64,000 bases of DNA, taken from the NCBI GenBank assembly GCA_963575745.1, contig CAUYUJ010017832.1, forward strand, positions 32,501 through 96,500. The letters run 5' to 3'. Shown here one piece after another: positions 30,065 to 40,934 of this stretch. Below the pieces are notes generated by a model. That model was given only the letters and a program-made list of their open reading frames with translations, was not told the DNA's origin and searched no databases. The translations under genes were made by a program, and so were the position numbers. Every line of letters starts with the position of its first letter. The stretch's first letter is position 1. The stretch comes from Prorocentrum cordatum. Lineage: Eukaryota > Sar > Dinophyceae > Prorocentrales > Prorocentraceae.

Positions 30065-30690
30065 AGGCCCCGCTCGTGTACCTGCGCGGGCCTCCGGAGG
30101 GGAAGTCCTTCTGAGGTGGCGAGGAGAGCCTCCCCCGCCCCTCTTCCAGCAGCATCCAGGAGTTTCTGCTGAGCCTCCGGCAAGCCACCATGCGGCCTTC
30201 GCAGGGAGCAGTCGCGCTTCGAGGGATAAAGGGAGGGGTTGAAGAACATCGCACCTTTGGTGCCATGAAGGGCCCTGACGGGGCCCCCTGGGGCCCAACA
30301 GCGGCACGAAAGGTGCACGTTGAGGCTCTCGGATGGCTGGTTAGGACCTCAGAGTGTCCCCAAATTCCTCGCGGCTCGGGTGATTTCGTCTGGATTTCGT
30401 AGGATTTGGTGGAAATCTGAACGACATTTGAACGAAAGGGTGAAAAGGGGTGGTTGAAATTTAAACGAAATCCAGTGGACATCACGTTTATAGGGCCGCA
30501 GAGGTGTCCACAGAGGCTCCCATGAAGGCTCACCCACTGGCTGGGAGGGGCCCGAGGACCGAATCTGAGCGGGTTGCCGAACGCGAGCGAACGAAGCCTT
30601 GCCGTGACGGCACATCGGCTGCAGCGCATATGAAGGTGTGAAACAGATTGCGCCCTCGTGGCTGCAATATTGAAAGTCGCGCTACACTTT
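30065..30690. other. Unassigned sequence
   Basis: No gene recognised. 30340-30480 contains a T-rich stretch with repeated TGGATTTCG/GGATTTGG and GAAATCTGAACG/GAAATTTAAACG words. Confidence 0.35.
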
Positions 30691-31995
30691 CGTCGGGCAT
30701 CATGGATTTGTTTGGCGACCAGCTGGTCTGTCAGCAGGCTTGACGTCGTGTCCAAAACCTGTTGATTGGACATCCAGGAAATCATCGGGTGCGGGATGCC
30801 CCGTATTTTTCGCAAGCAATTCGCGTGGATCAAATTGGTGCTAGAATTTTATTGTGCCTTATTCAAACTTTCTGTTTCCGAGCTGCACAGCAATTTTGTG
30901 ACGTCGCATGCTTCGCATACTCGTTGCTTCCTTCGCCGGCTCAACGATGAATTGCTCCAGACTTTCTTGAGGAGCGTGAGCGTACCGCCCGACTCGCCCA
31001 GCCTCCGTGCCACGGCTCACCTGGCGCCGCCGCTGGTGGTGAGAAGACCACCCAGGTAGACACGGCCCTGCCCTGAGGACAGGATGTCCGCCCTGATCGT
31101 ATCTTTGTCGGGCCCGCTTGATTTGCCTCTTCGCAACATCGCTAGTACTGATTTCATGTCTGACTTCGAGATCCCTACAGGGTGTGCCAAGCGTTGCCGC
31201 AAACTTCGCCTCCTCTGGCACTCCCACACCTGCGCCAGGGTTCTGATGCCACTGAACGTCCTGCAGACATGTCGCCAAGGTTTCAGCCTTCTCCCTGGAA
31301 TCTGACAAGTCGCCTGCAGAACTGCGAAGTCTTCCATGTTCTTGACGGGCGGACCTTTTACGAAGGAGTCCGCCAGTCCGCCCCAAACCATGCTGCGCGA
31401 CCCTTCTTGGCCGAAGATTTGATATGCTTGCTCAGCGATGCTTCCAGCGTGAACTGGCCATCGTCCGCGCTTGGCCCCGCAGTTCGATGAGGTCCAACGT
31501 TGCAGTTCGAATCCGAGGGCGCTTGGCGAATAGACGAATAAGCAGGGAGGCGTTCTCGGCAGCAGCCTCCATATTGGACCGCGCCGTCTCTGCCAGCGCA
31601 TCGACATTCCAATGCCCAGCATCGCACCAGATGCCCTGGCCGAGCTCAACAAAATAGCCGCACAAACTCTCGGCCACTGATTTGCTATCAAGACTTACGA
31701 TGCCTTCTTCTCCTGGGACTCCTCAGCTATCTTCTTCGGAATGAGCGCTCAAGTCTGCAAGGACGACGAAGCGGTGATACTGCAGTGCCATGTCCCTCCT
31801 GCTCCTAACGGAGCGAATCGACCCCGCCACTTCTCGCGCACAAGAATGCGATCAATCTCTGCAAACATGTTCGCCGCGTTTTCGTCCAGCGGGCGTGCAA
31901 GTGTGTCGCATTACGTGACTCGTTGGTTCGTGGGGCGCTCGAAGTTCTTCTATGCAACCTGTTGGTCTTATCAGAAAATCTCCGTAATCGACAGA
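30690..31995 (-). pseudogene. LINE (non-LTR retroelement) remnant with the RT core deleted
   Basis: Read on the minus strand from 31995 downward, pieces of a dinoflagellate-type LINE polyprotein follow in order but in changing frames: EIDRILVREKWRGRF (end of an endonuclease-like part, about 31860); ATLDLIELRGQAR and SKHIKSSAKKGRAAWF (31500-31370); SAGDLSDSREKAETLATCLQ (about 31320-31260); SKSDMKSVLAMLRRGKSSGP (31160-31100), the RT entry motif; then directly VYLGGLLTTSGGA (31060), VARRLGESGGTLTLLKKVWS and NCLRKIRGIPHPMISWMSNQ (30820-30755), the C-terminal part. The finger, palm and YxDD region between GKSSGP and YLGG is missing. Stops lie at 31017 and near 30855. It cannot encode an active enzyme. 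Confidence 0.65.
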
Positions 31996-32455
31996 GAAGC
32001 TCTGTCGTTCCTCGGCCAGGCGCCCGTTGCGAGGGGCATGCCCAGGAGTCATGCGAAGTTCCCCTCCCCCGGGCCAACTCGGATGAGCATGGTTCGCCAA
32101 ATGATGGGGCGAAGCCAAATCAAGGAGCCAGACGGCGAAGTCGAAACGTAGGCAGATTGATTGCAGCGGGTGGCACCAGAGGCGAAGCGAGCGATGCAGG
32201 AGCATGGCGCCCCACCTTGGGACGTCGAGCAGATGGCGCGGCAGCGCCAGTGGTTGTTGCACGTCGAGTCGATGAGCAGCGAACGCTGGGCCAAGAGGGC
32301 GCTTCGCTGACAGCCGGACGGCCGCCCCGCCCTGCGTTGGGCCGACAAGCTCGAATCTCTGAGCGCTGAGCACGCTGCAGCGCGCGCGCCGCGCTGCACG
32401 CACTCACTCAGCGACCTTCGACCCAGAACCGCAAGTTTGCCAATATTGAGCCGCG

Positions 32456-33670
32456 TTGCTCAAAGCCCAGGATGGCACTGCGAGCCCATGGAGACTCTGG
32501 GCACCTTATTCTGGCATGTCCAGCCCACGCCAGTGCAGCTGGCGCAGGTGCCAAGGCAAGGCGGTCTGGCACACCGCATCCGCTGATGCGCCCAGCTGCG
32601 CGCGGCGCAGGCAGCGCTACGGACCATGGGGCCTCACCGACGCCAAGTGGGCCTCTCTGGGCGATCATCTCATCCCAAACAGGCTGCGCCCGACGGGGCA
32701 GAGGGGGCGAGAGGGAAGTCCACCTCTCGACCCCGCGTTGGTGGCTGCATCTAGCCCTTGCGGCCACTGTCCGCTGGGCAGCCTGGGCGAGGACAGCAAC
32801 GAGCACCTATGGGCTTGGTGCGTAGCTGTTGCGCTTTCCTGGTACCTGGTCCGCCCAGAAGGCGCCCCCGAGACCTTGGCCAGCGCAAGCATGCAGCCCG
32901 GGCCACGCACGCCCGCGCTCGCCGCCTTGCTGCACCAGATTGTGCATTGGTACACCGCTGCCCTCGCTCACCAACCGCTGGGCCCCGACGCAGCGGCCAG
33001 CCTAATCAGGGCAGGCACAGTAACGGATAGAACGTGCGATCAGCCGAATGACTGGCCATCCGACGACATGCCCCCCTGCGCCGGCGCAGACGCGATTGAC
33101 TCCTGGGCCCGAGCCGACGACCCCTGCCCCGGGTGCAATCCTGCTCTGCCGTCGCACGCCGTGGTCGAGTCAGCGCAGCCGCGCAGCGCCAGGGGGGCAC
33201 AGCGCGCATGGCGAAGTAGGCCGCCCGCCAGTCAGTCACCACGGCCTACGCGGCCGCGGACACCCCGCTTGCGCATCTCAGGTGCGACCACCCAGCCGGA
33301 GGCTGGCTCTCGGCAGCTCGGGGGCGGGCGCCATGCCCGGGAGTATTTGGCGACGGCCCCAACGCCGGATGGGGCGCCCAGTTCTGCCGAGCACGCCGGC
33401 AGGGCTGTCGAGCCCCGCGCCCCGCCTGGGCCATCGACGCCAGACATGAAATCATCGCCCCCAGATCGCCCAATCTGGATCAGGATCGCGCGCAGTGGCC
33501 TGAGGAGGTCACGTTTGACAGGGGCGCGCCCCATCGGTGGCCGCCCCGCGGTAGCAGGCGCAGGCGCCATCCCGTGGCGCCGCTCGGCCGACGGGCGCCC
33601 GCCAGCCCGCCCGGCCTCATGCGCCATAGCCCTCCCAGCTCTGCCAGCGCCCAGCTGGCGGGGTTGAGCG
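32456..33670 (+). CDS. Retroelement C-terminal fragment with zf-RVT-like CCHC
   Basis: The frame is open for 403 codons. Around 32755-32825 it reads CGHCPLGSLGEDSNEHLWAW followed by C, a CX2C-Xn-HX4C pattern like the zinc finger after the RT of LINE polyproteins. FLAC-like hydrophobic text (VALSWYLVRPEGAPE, LLHQIVHWYTAALAHQPLG) follows. After about 33050 the frame turns Pro/Arg/Ser-rich. In a second frame, TTAYAAADTPLAHLRCDHPA and GGWLSAARGRAP (33235-33330) look more protein-like, so a frameshift near 33100-33230 is likely. It faces away from the LINE remnant at 30.7-32.0 kb, so the two are separate insertions. A unique host gene cannot be excluded. Confidence 0.4.
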
Positions 33671-33884
33671 CGCTGACTCACGCCGACCTCCCCAGCGGAG
33701 GCCGCCCGGGCTGTCGGCGACAACTTTGCCGCCGCGCGAAGCGGCGCGGACGCTGGGCGCCACCGGCGCCTTTCCCTTGCCACGCACATGGACATGGGGC
33801 TCAGACCCCTGGTAAAAGGAGGGTTGGCCCGCACGTGGCAGGCGGTGCGTCGCTGCCTGAACGCGGCCAGCGGTCGGCCGGCCA

Positions 33885-34428
33885 CCATCACCGACGCGAG
33901 GGCGCCGTCATCGTCGTCGGCGTGATCAGCATCGGCGCCCGCACTAGCCGCGCTTTCGTCGGTGCGAACATCGTCACCAGCATCGCCACGATCATCATCG
34001 CGTCTACTCTGGTCGGCGTTGCCATGATACCGAGCCCGCCCAAGTCGCCGATTCGCAATGAGGTGCCCGCTGGGATGCGCCCAGTGGTCAGCGCCACCGC
34101 GGCCGCGTCGGTGGCGCCAAACTATCTGGATGCTGCGCGCGCGTGCTATGGATGGCGCGGCCACAGAGATGCACCAGCCAACGCCAAGCATGTATCGCAA
34201 TCGCCACGACATGGGTTTTGCAAACCACATTGCGGGTGTTTGGGTGGGATGTTTGCAAGAACGTGCGATGGGATGTGTCAACTCGTTTGTTTCAATCAAT
34301 TCCGCCGCATACAGTGCACCTCATCGGTTGCACCATATTGGTTGCACCGCACGGATTGCAACACATGGACTGCACCACATAGATTCACAAACTAGTAGTT
34401 GACACCACATATATTGAAACAACAAGGT

Positions 34429-34461
<33 letters not shown>

Positions 34462-34810
34462 CAGCACGTCGGCTGCACCACATATATTGCACAGATCCTA
34501 TGGTACCACGCCGATTGTTCCACATAGATTGCACCACGCAGATTGCATCACATATACTGGACAACAGAGCTTGCACAGCACATGTTGCACCACATCGAGA
34601 CTGCGTCGCATGTATTGCAGCGCATATATTGCTAGAAGCACATTGTCTGGGGTCCACGTTGGCTAACATAGCGTACATCACATATACATTTCATACATCG
34701 CATTATTTAGATTGCGCACCACATACATTGCACCACATCGTTTGCACCACACGAATTGCGTTACATAATTTGCTACAGGGCACTGCTTTAGGTCCACGCT
34801 GGCTAACATT
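33885..34810 (-). repeat. Element E, copy 2 (reverse orientation, without the end subrepeats)
   Basis: Matches copy 1 from the central GAT/GTC part (33885-34100, with GCGTGATCAGCATCGGCG and TGCCATGATACCG) through the linker (CAGAGATGCACCAGCCAACG, then ACATTGCGGGTG) into a long tail of TTGCACCACATAGATTGCA-type repeats (34310-34790). The CGCGCGCG subrepeats seen at 18.4 and 43 kb are absent. A block ending GGTCCACG-TTGGCTAACAT is duplicated 152 bp apart (34650, 34800). Confidence 0.7.
34431..34462 (+). repeat. (TA)n microsatellite
   Basis: About 15 TA dinucleotides inside the tail of element E copy 2. Confidence 0.95.
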
Positions 34811-34889
34811 TGCGATTGTGTATGTTTGCATGCCGTTGTTCGCAATTTCACGTTCGCCGGATGCGTGGCACAAGACTCGAGGGCGCGCA

Positions 34890-35385
34890 GTCGTTGTCTT
34901 GTCTCCTCTTTCCTTGCTGGTCTTCGTTACACTTTTCCGCCACCACCACGACTTGCATCTCGAGCGCCAGGGTCTCACCGGGAAAGACTTCGGCCTCTTC
35001 ATTCCCCAGGACGCAGCCATTCAGACCCACCTCGCTTCCCACGTCCGTCCTTTGCCTGCGCTCTACTCCCATGTTTCAGATTCCCATCCCTCTCCTCGCG
35101 CCCGTCTCGTCACTCGCTCATCGCCCTCTCTTCTTCCATTCATTACATCCCTCCCCCCTCCCTTTTTTCTTCCCCTCCCTCACACGTACCCCCTTCCCTC
35201 TCGCCAATCCCTCCCCATAGCCCCCTTCAACCCCTCTCCATCACCTCCCCCCCCATCCCCACCCCATCCTCCCTACCCCCATCATTCGAACCCGTCTCTC
35301 TCCACGCTTGTCTGTCCCTTCCCTCCCTCCCCGCCGCCCCACGTCTTCAATCCTTCGTCCGTCCTTTCTCCGTCACCTGAAGCTG
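34890..35385 (+). other. Exon-like stretch followed by a pyrimidine-rich tract
   Basis: The + frame at 34920-35080 reads LVFVTLFRHHHDLHLERQGL, then TGKDFGLFIPQDAAIQTHLA. The minus frame of the same DNA reads GSEVGLNGCVLGNEEAEVFP, then GETLALEMQVVVVAEKCNED, so the strand is undecided. From 35080 to 35380 the + strand is mostly C and T, like the tracts at 7.6 and 24.4 kb. No family is recognised. Confidence 0.3.
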
Positions 35386-36740
35386 TGAAAACACGCTCGG
35401 GGGATAACCGCAGCCTGGCGCCCCCTTTTGCTCTCTGGCCCGGCCACTATTGGCATTCGAGCGTGATTGGGCGTTCGAAGCGCGGAAAAGTTTGGAATCT
35501 AGTACGTTGGGTCGCACATTGTTTGTCGTTTTTTTGCACTTGTTGTGGATACTGTCTGGCTCCTACATTGTGGCATCGAATGAGTGGTTGAGCCTATCCC
35601 CAGGCATCTACCCCTGTCCGAAGAGATTGCAAGTGTATCTGACATTGTGTCTGACCCCGATATCCTGCTGTCAAGTCTGCTACTTTTACTAATAGGTCCG
35701 TGTACTTGGTTCCCCAATGCCTAAGACGGCCTTTACCGCAGAGAGTCGGACTGTCCATTCCGCCCTTCCCGCAAGAAAGTTGATAGTTGTTGATAATCGT
35801 ATCGAGTCTCTCACTCTGAATTGTCACCACTCCGTCTTCGGATTGACCTCCGCGATATTAGCGTGAGTCCCTAATATATCCTGGCATGGTGAGTGGCATC
35901 TTGCCGGCGGTTCGCGCTTCGGCAAGTTGTGCAATTGGGCCGGCAATTCCACGATTTTCGCCTTGCGAGCGCTGCTTGCACCTTCATGCTGACGATATGA
36001 GGGACGCCGCAGCCTTAGGGACCGTAGTGGGTGTGCCTGTAGATCGACCTGAGTGGTTTGAAAGGTCGCGTCTCGCCGGAGGCAGCCGGGAGCGGGGGCG
36101 CCCCCCTCAGGAGCAGATGGGCTACAGGGACGTCGGAAATGGCAAGCAGGGCCTGAGGCCAGCTTTCTTTGGCGACGGGGCGGAAGGAGGGAGGCGTTAG
36201 GCAGCCGTGGAGGTAGGAGGGGCAGGCAGGCGGTTGAGCTCTGAGTGAGGGTTGGGGCATCACAGGCAGCAGTTCTTTAGAAAGGCAGGCGGCGAGATCG
36301 GTTCTGATTGGAGAGTGGTAGCGCACTACCACCACCACCACCTGGCTCCCCTCTCCCAAAAAATGTCATGGATCGCGCGTCTGACAGTAGGTTCAGAGCC
36401 AGTCCAGCCCATTACTGCCCAGTCCAGCACAGCGCACCCCCGCCCAGGATCCCAAGGCCCCAACCAGAGAGTCAGCAGTCCAGGGAGAAGGTTGTCAGGT
36501 GGTGGTGGTGTATACTTGTTGTGACACTTTTACTCTTACAATCGGTTTCCGAGGCTCTGTGGGCAAGCCCCAGAGAGGCCGAGGGCCAGCTTCCTGGGGC
36601 CCGAGGCGCAACGACACACCAGGCTCGCATTGCAGGGCGGCGATGTGGCGCAGCGTAAAGACCAGATGGGTGCATTGTTGCTTCTGAATGCCCGGGGGAG
36701 GGGGGCCAGGTGGTGGTGCTGCTGTTTTTTTGCTTTCCTA
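35386..36740. other. Unassigned sequence, no supported gene
   Basis: Mixed composition. (CCA)n on one strand at 36330-36343 and (GGT)n at 36498 and 36709 form short inverted relations. Short open frames on both strands have no recognised motif. Confidence 0.35.
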
Positions 36741-37399
36741 TTCTGATCCAACTCTTCCCGTCCGGAGGCGGGTCCCTGGTTCAATGTTGTCAACGGAGGA
36801 CATTTTGACGGCCCGTTTGGCGACGGGGCCCCAGCACAATTTTGCCAGGGTGCGTCTCGTTGCTTCGTGTAGCGAAAGCATGTAGAAAGAATGGATTTGG
36901 GATCATGGAGTTTTGACAACGGCCAAACACGTTTCGTCAAAGAAGTATTAGGCGGAATTGCCATGCCGATTCTGGGCCGGGCCGACGGGTTTCGACATCA
37001 AACCGAAATCGTTGAATCGTTGTTGTCCCAAGCGAAAACCACACGTTTAATTTCTCGGGCTACCGACTTCAAAGTTGTAAGTGCCGAACAGGTTGCCCGA
37101 GACGAAACGAAGATTCCACTTGAGACGTCCTCGAAAAGACAATTTCGACCGAAGTCCAAAATTTACGTGCTCGAAGCTGGAATCGCGATTACGCCCAGTA
37201 CCTCTTCCAAGATAGAAGTCGGCATCCGTCCGGTTCAAAGTCCAATTGGCGATTCCACCCACGACTTCTCCCCAAAGTCGATTCGAATTCTGGTGCTCAA
37301 AGGCGCCATGGTTCCTACCCACCCTTGGAGAAATCATTCGGCCTTGTATTGGTAGAGTTAAGAAATCGGTCAAAGCCTTCGCAGCGGCGACGGACCCGC

Positions 37400-37770
37400 A
37401 TGGTTGACATGGACGTTTGCTTTGGTCTCAGCGGTCCCTACTGTCAGCCGCCGAGCGCGGTTGTCAAGTGAGCGGCTGTTTTTGCACGCGAACATAATTC
37501 GCGTGAGATCCCACTGGGCACGCATGGTTGCTATGGACGTTCGTTTTGGTCTCAGCGGTCCCTACTGTCAGCCGCCGAGCGCGGTTGTCAAGTGCGCGGC
37601 GTTGTCTGCAACGCGTCCAGAATTCGCCCGAGATCCCACTGGACCCGAATGGCTGACATGAACGTTTGCTTTGGTCTTAGCGGTCCCTACTGTCAGCCGC
37701 CGAGCGCGGTTGTCAAGTGCGCGGCGTTGTCTGCAACGCGACCATAGTCCGTTTCAGATCCCACTTTGCC
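37400..37770 (+). repeat. 125-bp subrepeat, three tandem copies
   Basis: Copies begin ATGGTTGACATGGACG (37400), ATGGTTGCTATGGACG (37524) and ATGGCTGACATGAACG (37649). All share CGGTCCCTACTGTCAGCCGC and GTTGTCAAGTG. A single copy sits at the equivalent place of the next unit (38380). Confidence 0.9.
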
Positions 37771-38709
37771 GCTACGAAAGATCAGCCAACATTTTTGTTT
37801 CTCGTTCGGCGGGCTCCCAGAAAAATGTTGTCAACGGAGGACATGTTGAAAGTGCCCGTTTGGCGACGAGGCTCTAGCATAATGTTGCCAGGGTGCGTCT
37901 CGTTGTTTCGTGTAGCGAAGGCATTTCCACGCAGCTTGGACGTTGGACCAGGGATTTCTGACGTCGGTCGAACACGCTTTGTCGAAGAAGTATAGGGCGG
38001 AATTGCCATGTCGACTTCGGGCCGAGGGTTTTCGACATCAAGCAACAGCACTCTCGAGTTTTCGGGCTACCGAATTAAAGTTTTAGGTGCTAAACGGGTT
38101 GCCCGAGTCGAGACGTCGATTCCGCTTGAGATGTCTCGAAAAATCCATTTCGACCGACGTTTCGGGTTCGAAGCCGAAATCGCGATTACGCCCCAGAAGT
38201 CGAAACCCGTCCGATTCAAAGTCCCAGTGGCGACTCAGACCATGATTTTTTCCAAGTTCGATTCGAATTTTGGCGCTCAATGGCGCAGTGGTCCCTGCCC
38301 ACCCTTGGAGAAATCGTTCGGCCTTGTATTGGTAGAGTTAAGAAATCGGCCAGAGCTTTCGCAGCGGCGATGGACGCGCATGGTTGACATGGACGTTGGC
38401 GTTGGTCTGAGCGATCCCTACTGTCAGCCGCCGAGCTCGGTTGTCAAGTGCGCGGAACCGCTTGCACGCGACCATAATTCGCGTGAGATCCCGCTTCGCC
38501 GCTACGAAAGATCGGCCAAAATTTAACTCCTCCCGTTCGGCGGATGGTCCCCGGTACAAACCTGTCAACAGAGAACATTTTGAAAGTGCCCGTTTGGCGA
38601 CGGGGCCCTAGCACAGTGTTGCCAGGGTGCGTCTCGTTGCATCGTGTAGCGAAGGCATTTCCACGCAGCTTGGATTTCGGGCCAGGGCGTTTTGACGTCG
38701 GTCGAACAC

Positions 38710-39178
38710 TTGTGTACGTCGCAGCGCGGCAGTGGTCCGCACGCACGATCGGGCAAGCCGGGTGACGGCATTGCGAATTGCCTGGATGCAAGAAGGGACG
38801 GAGTGGGAGGAGCGGCCGCGCAAGGAAGGGAAGGAATCGATACGCTCACGCAGTGGGGTCCACAGCGGCGCGCCCGGGGCGGCCGAGCCCGGGGACCCCA
38901 GCGGTGCGCCCGGGGACCACAGCGGTGCGCCCGGGGACCACAGCGGGCACGGGGCAGCGTCGCGACTACACCCAGGGGCCGGGGCAGCGGCTGAAGTGCG
39001 GGATGCAGCAGGCTGCAGGGCGGGCTGAGCTGAGAGCAGCGGCCGCAGTGGCGAAGCGGGGGGGGATATCCCCACGGAGCACCAGTGGGAGGTTGTCTGC
39101 CAGCGGCGAGGGCGCAGCGCGCGTCCGCCACGCAAACAAAGGTTGCTGGACCGGGGCTGGGTGACGGTAGCCCGAAGC
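38710..39178. mobile_element. 469-bp insertion with an 11-bp target-site duplication
   Basis: The 0.75 kb unit is interrupted at CGGTCGAACAC. This 11-mer stands on both sides of the insert (38699-38709 and 39179-39189), and the sibling unit has it once, uninterrupted, at 37965-37975. The insert is GC-rich, unlike its host. It contains three to four copies of a 21-bp repeat, GGGGACCACAGCGGTGCGCC(C), at 38888-38955. No terminal inverted repeat, poly(A) tail or recognised protein is present. A non-autonomous retro- or DNA element is the simplest reading. Confidence 0.65.
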
Positions 39179-39645
39179 CGGTCGAACACGTTTCGTCGAT
39201 AAAGTCTTGGGCGAAATTGCCATGTCGACTTCGGGCCGAGGGGGTTCGATATCAAATCGAAATCGTCTTTTTTCTGCGAAGTCCCAAGGGAAAAACGCAC
39301 TTTCGAGTTTTCGGGCTACCGAATTTAAAGTTTTAGGTGCCAAACGGGTTGCCCGAGTCGAAACCATTATTTCGCTTGAGATTTCTTCGAAACACACAAC
39401 TTCGACCGAATAATTATTGGGTTCGAAATCGAGATGGAGAGAGATTGCGCCCAATACGCCTTCAACACAGAAGTCGAAACCCGTCCAATTCAAAGTCCCA
39501 ATAGCGATTCCGCCCACGATTTTCTCCCAAACCCGATTCGAAGTCTCGTGCTCACTGACGCGACGGTCCCTGCCCACCATTGGAGAAACCGTTCAGCACC
39601 GTATTGGTAGAGCCGCGAAATCGGCCAAAACCCCCGCAGCGGCAA

Positions 39646-40610
39646 CATAAAGGGGATTCAAGAAGGGCCCAAGGAGGATAACGTGTCGGTCCGGTTCAGC
39701 GGGGAGTGGGCGACCAGGTAGGAGGAGGCGTCAGGGTGCCCCAAGAGAAGAAGATCAAAGAGTGGGATGATGGGAAACTGAGTCGGGCTTAGAAATATTA
39801 GGCACGTGGTGGGAGAGGATTCTCGATAGTCTGGGGATGAGAGTGATACACCACAGTAGGACGAGCAGCGTACAGGTATGATCTTACGTGCCTCCGGGGT
39901 CGGCGGACATTCTGGCACGTCTGTAGCGAAACGTTGGCACTAACATTCAGTGGTTCGGCGTTCGTCCAGTGGGAGCGGTTTCCCCGACTCGGATCTTTCG
40001 CGCTGTACTTCTTTCAGATTGTGGTTGACGAGTGGAGGCCCCACGGCCCAATCGAGGCACGTGTTCCACAGCGGCGAAGCCACCATAATCAAAGGCCGGT
40101 GGCTGGCGCAAAACAGTTTGGCATGCAGGTCGTGGGTCCGTGTGTTTCAATCCGTGCGCGGCTGCGCAGAAGGCGAGGACGGGAGTAATTTTGCGTGTCG
40201 TTTGGAAGTGAAGGGCACATCGCCATCAGTTTGCTTCGCCGAGGTGTCATGGCGTCAAGTAGTCAGTGCGAGTAGTGATCGTCACTCTACAAGGTTTCGG
40301 CAATTTTTCCAGCTCGGGATTCCCTTTATCATGCACACTGTGCGGTTACATGACTCTGTTTTGGTAAAGGCTCTATCGTCAGGGGCTGTTGAGATGAGAT
40401 GAGCGTGGCGGTTGTGGCAAACCCGGGTCCATTGGGTGCAATAGTGTTGGTCGCATGCGCCAGCGCTAGTGCTTGGCACTCGCAGACTATATTCACTCAT
40501 ATATCATTCCCATTAACAGTGCTCACATTGAAGGGGACTTTCCGACTTGAGTAATTATCCCAGTGCGACCTTACCTAGGAGTTGGAACCCCTAGGAAAGC
40601 AGCATTAGTA
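39646..40610. other. Unassigned unique sequence
   Basis: About 950 bp without obvious repeats. The longest frame (minus, 39658-39918) starts MPECPPTPEARKIIPVRCSS but shows no recognised motif. No gene is supported. Confidence 0.4.
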
Positions 40611-40619
40611 GTAACAGTA

Positions 40620-40885
40620 ACGCTAAGCTAAAGCTAAGCTAAAGCTAAGCTGAAGCTAAGCTAAAGCTAAGCCGCAGCTAAGCTAAAGCTAAGCTAAAGC
40701 TAAGCTACAGCTAAGCTAAAGCTAAGCTAAAGCTAAGCTACAGCTAAGCTAAGCTAAAGCTAAGCTAAAGCTAAGCTAAAGCTAAGCTAAAGCTAAGCTA
40801 AAGCGCTAAGCGAAAAGCTAAGCGAAACGCTAAGCTAAAGCTAAGCTACAGCTAAGCTAAAGCTAAGCTAAAGCTAAAGCTCCCA
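40620..40885 (+). repeat. AGCTAA hexamer/dodecamer satellite
   Basis: About 265 bp of AGCTAAAGCTAAGCTA units with occasional AGCTACAGCTAA variants and a short AAGCGAAACGCTAAGC patch near 40805-40830. Each unit contains the palindrome AGCT. Confidence 0.95.
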
Positions 40886-40930
40886 GGGGACTGGGGGGAA
40901 CCGCTCCCAGGGGACTGGGGGAACCGCCCG
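40878..40930 (+). repeat. Short tandem duplication after the satellite
   Basis: GCTCCCAGGGGACTGGGGG-GAACC occurs twice in a row with a 1-base difference in the G run. Confidence 0.85.
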
Positions 40931-40934
40931 GGGC

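Larger units (their letters stand above)
36755..39645 (+). repeat. Tandem array of a ~0.75 kb unit, about three copies
   Basis: Units start near 36760, 37795 and 38531. Shared landmarks in order: GTTGTCAACGGAGGACAT, GTTGCCAGGGTGCGTCTCGT, GGCGGAATTGCCATG, TTTTCGGGCTACCGAATT, GGTTGCCCGAGTCGA, CCTTGGAGAAATC and TGTATTGGTAGAGTTAAG. The first unit is longer because an internal 125-bp subunit is present three times; the third carries a 469-bp insertion. The sequence is rich in TTCGA/TCGAA words and codes for nothing recognisable. Confidence 0.85.

Noticed and set aside
40620-40885. AGCTAA satellite as interstitial telomere
   Set aside because: The unit does not contain TTTAGGG or TTAGGG and cannot be derived from them by one change.
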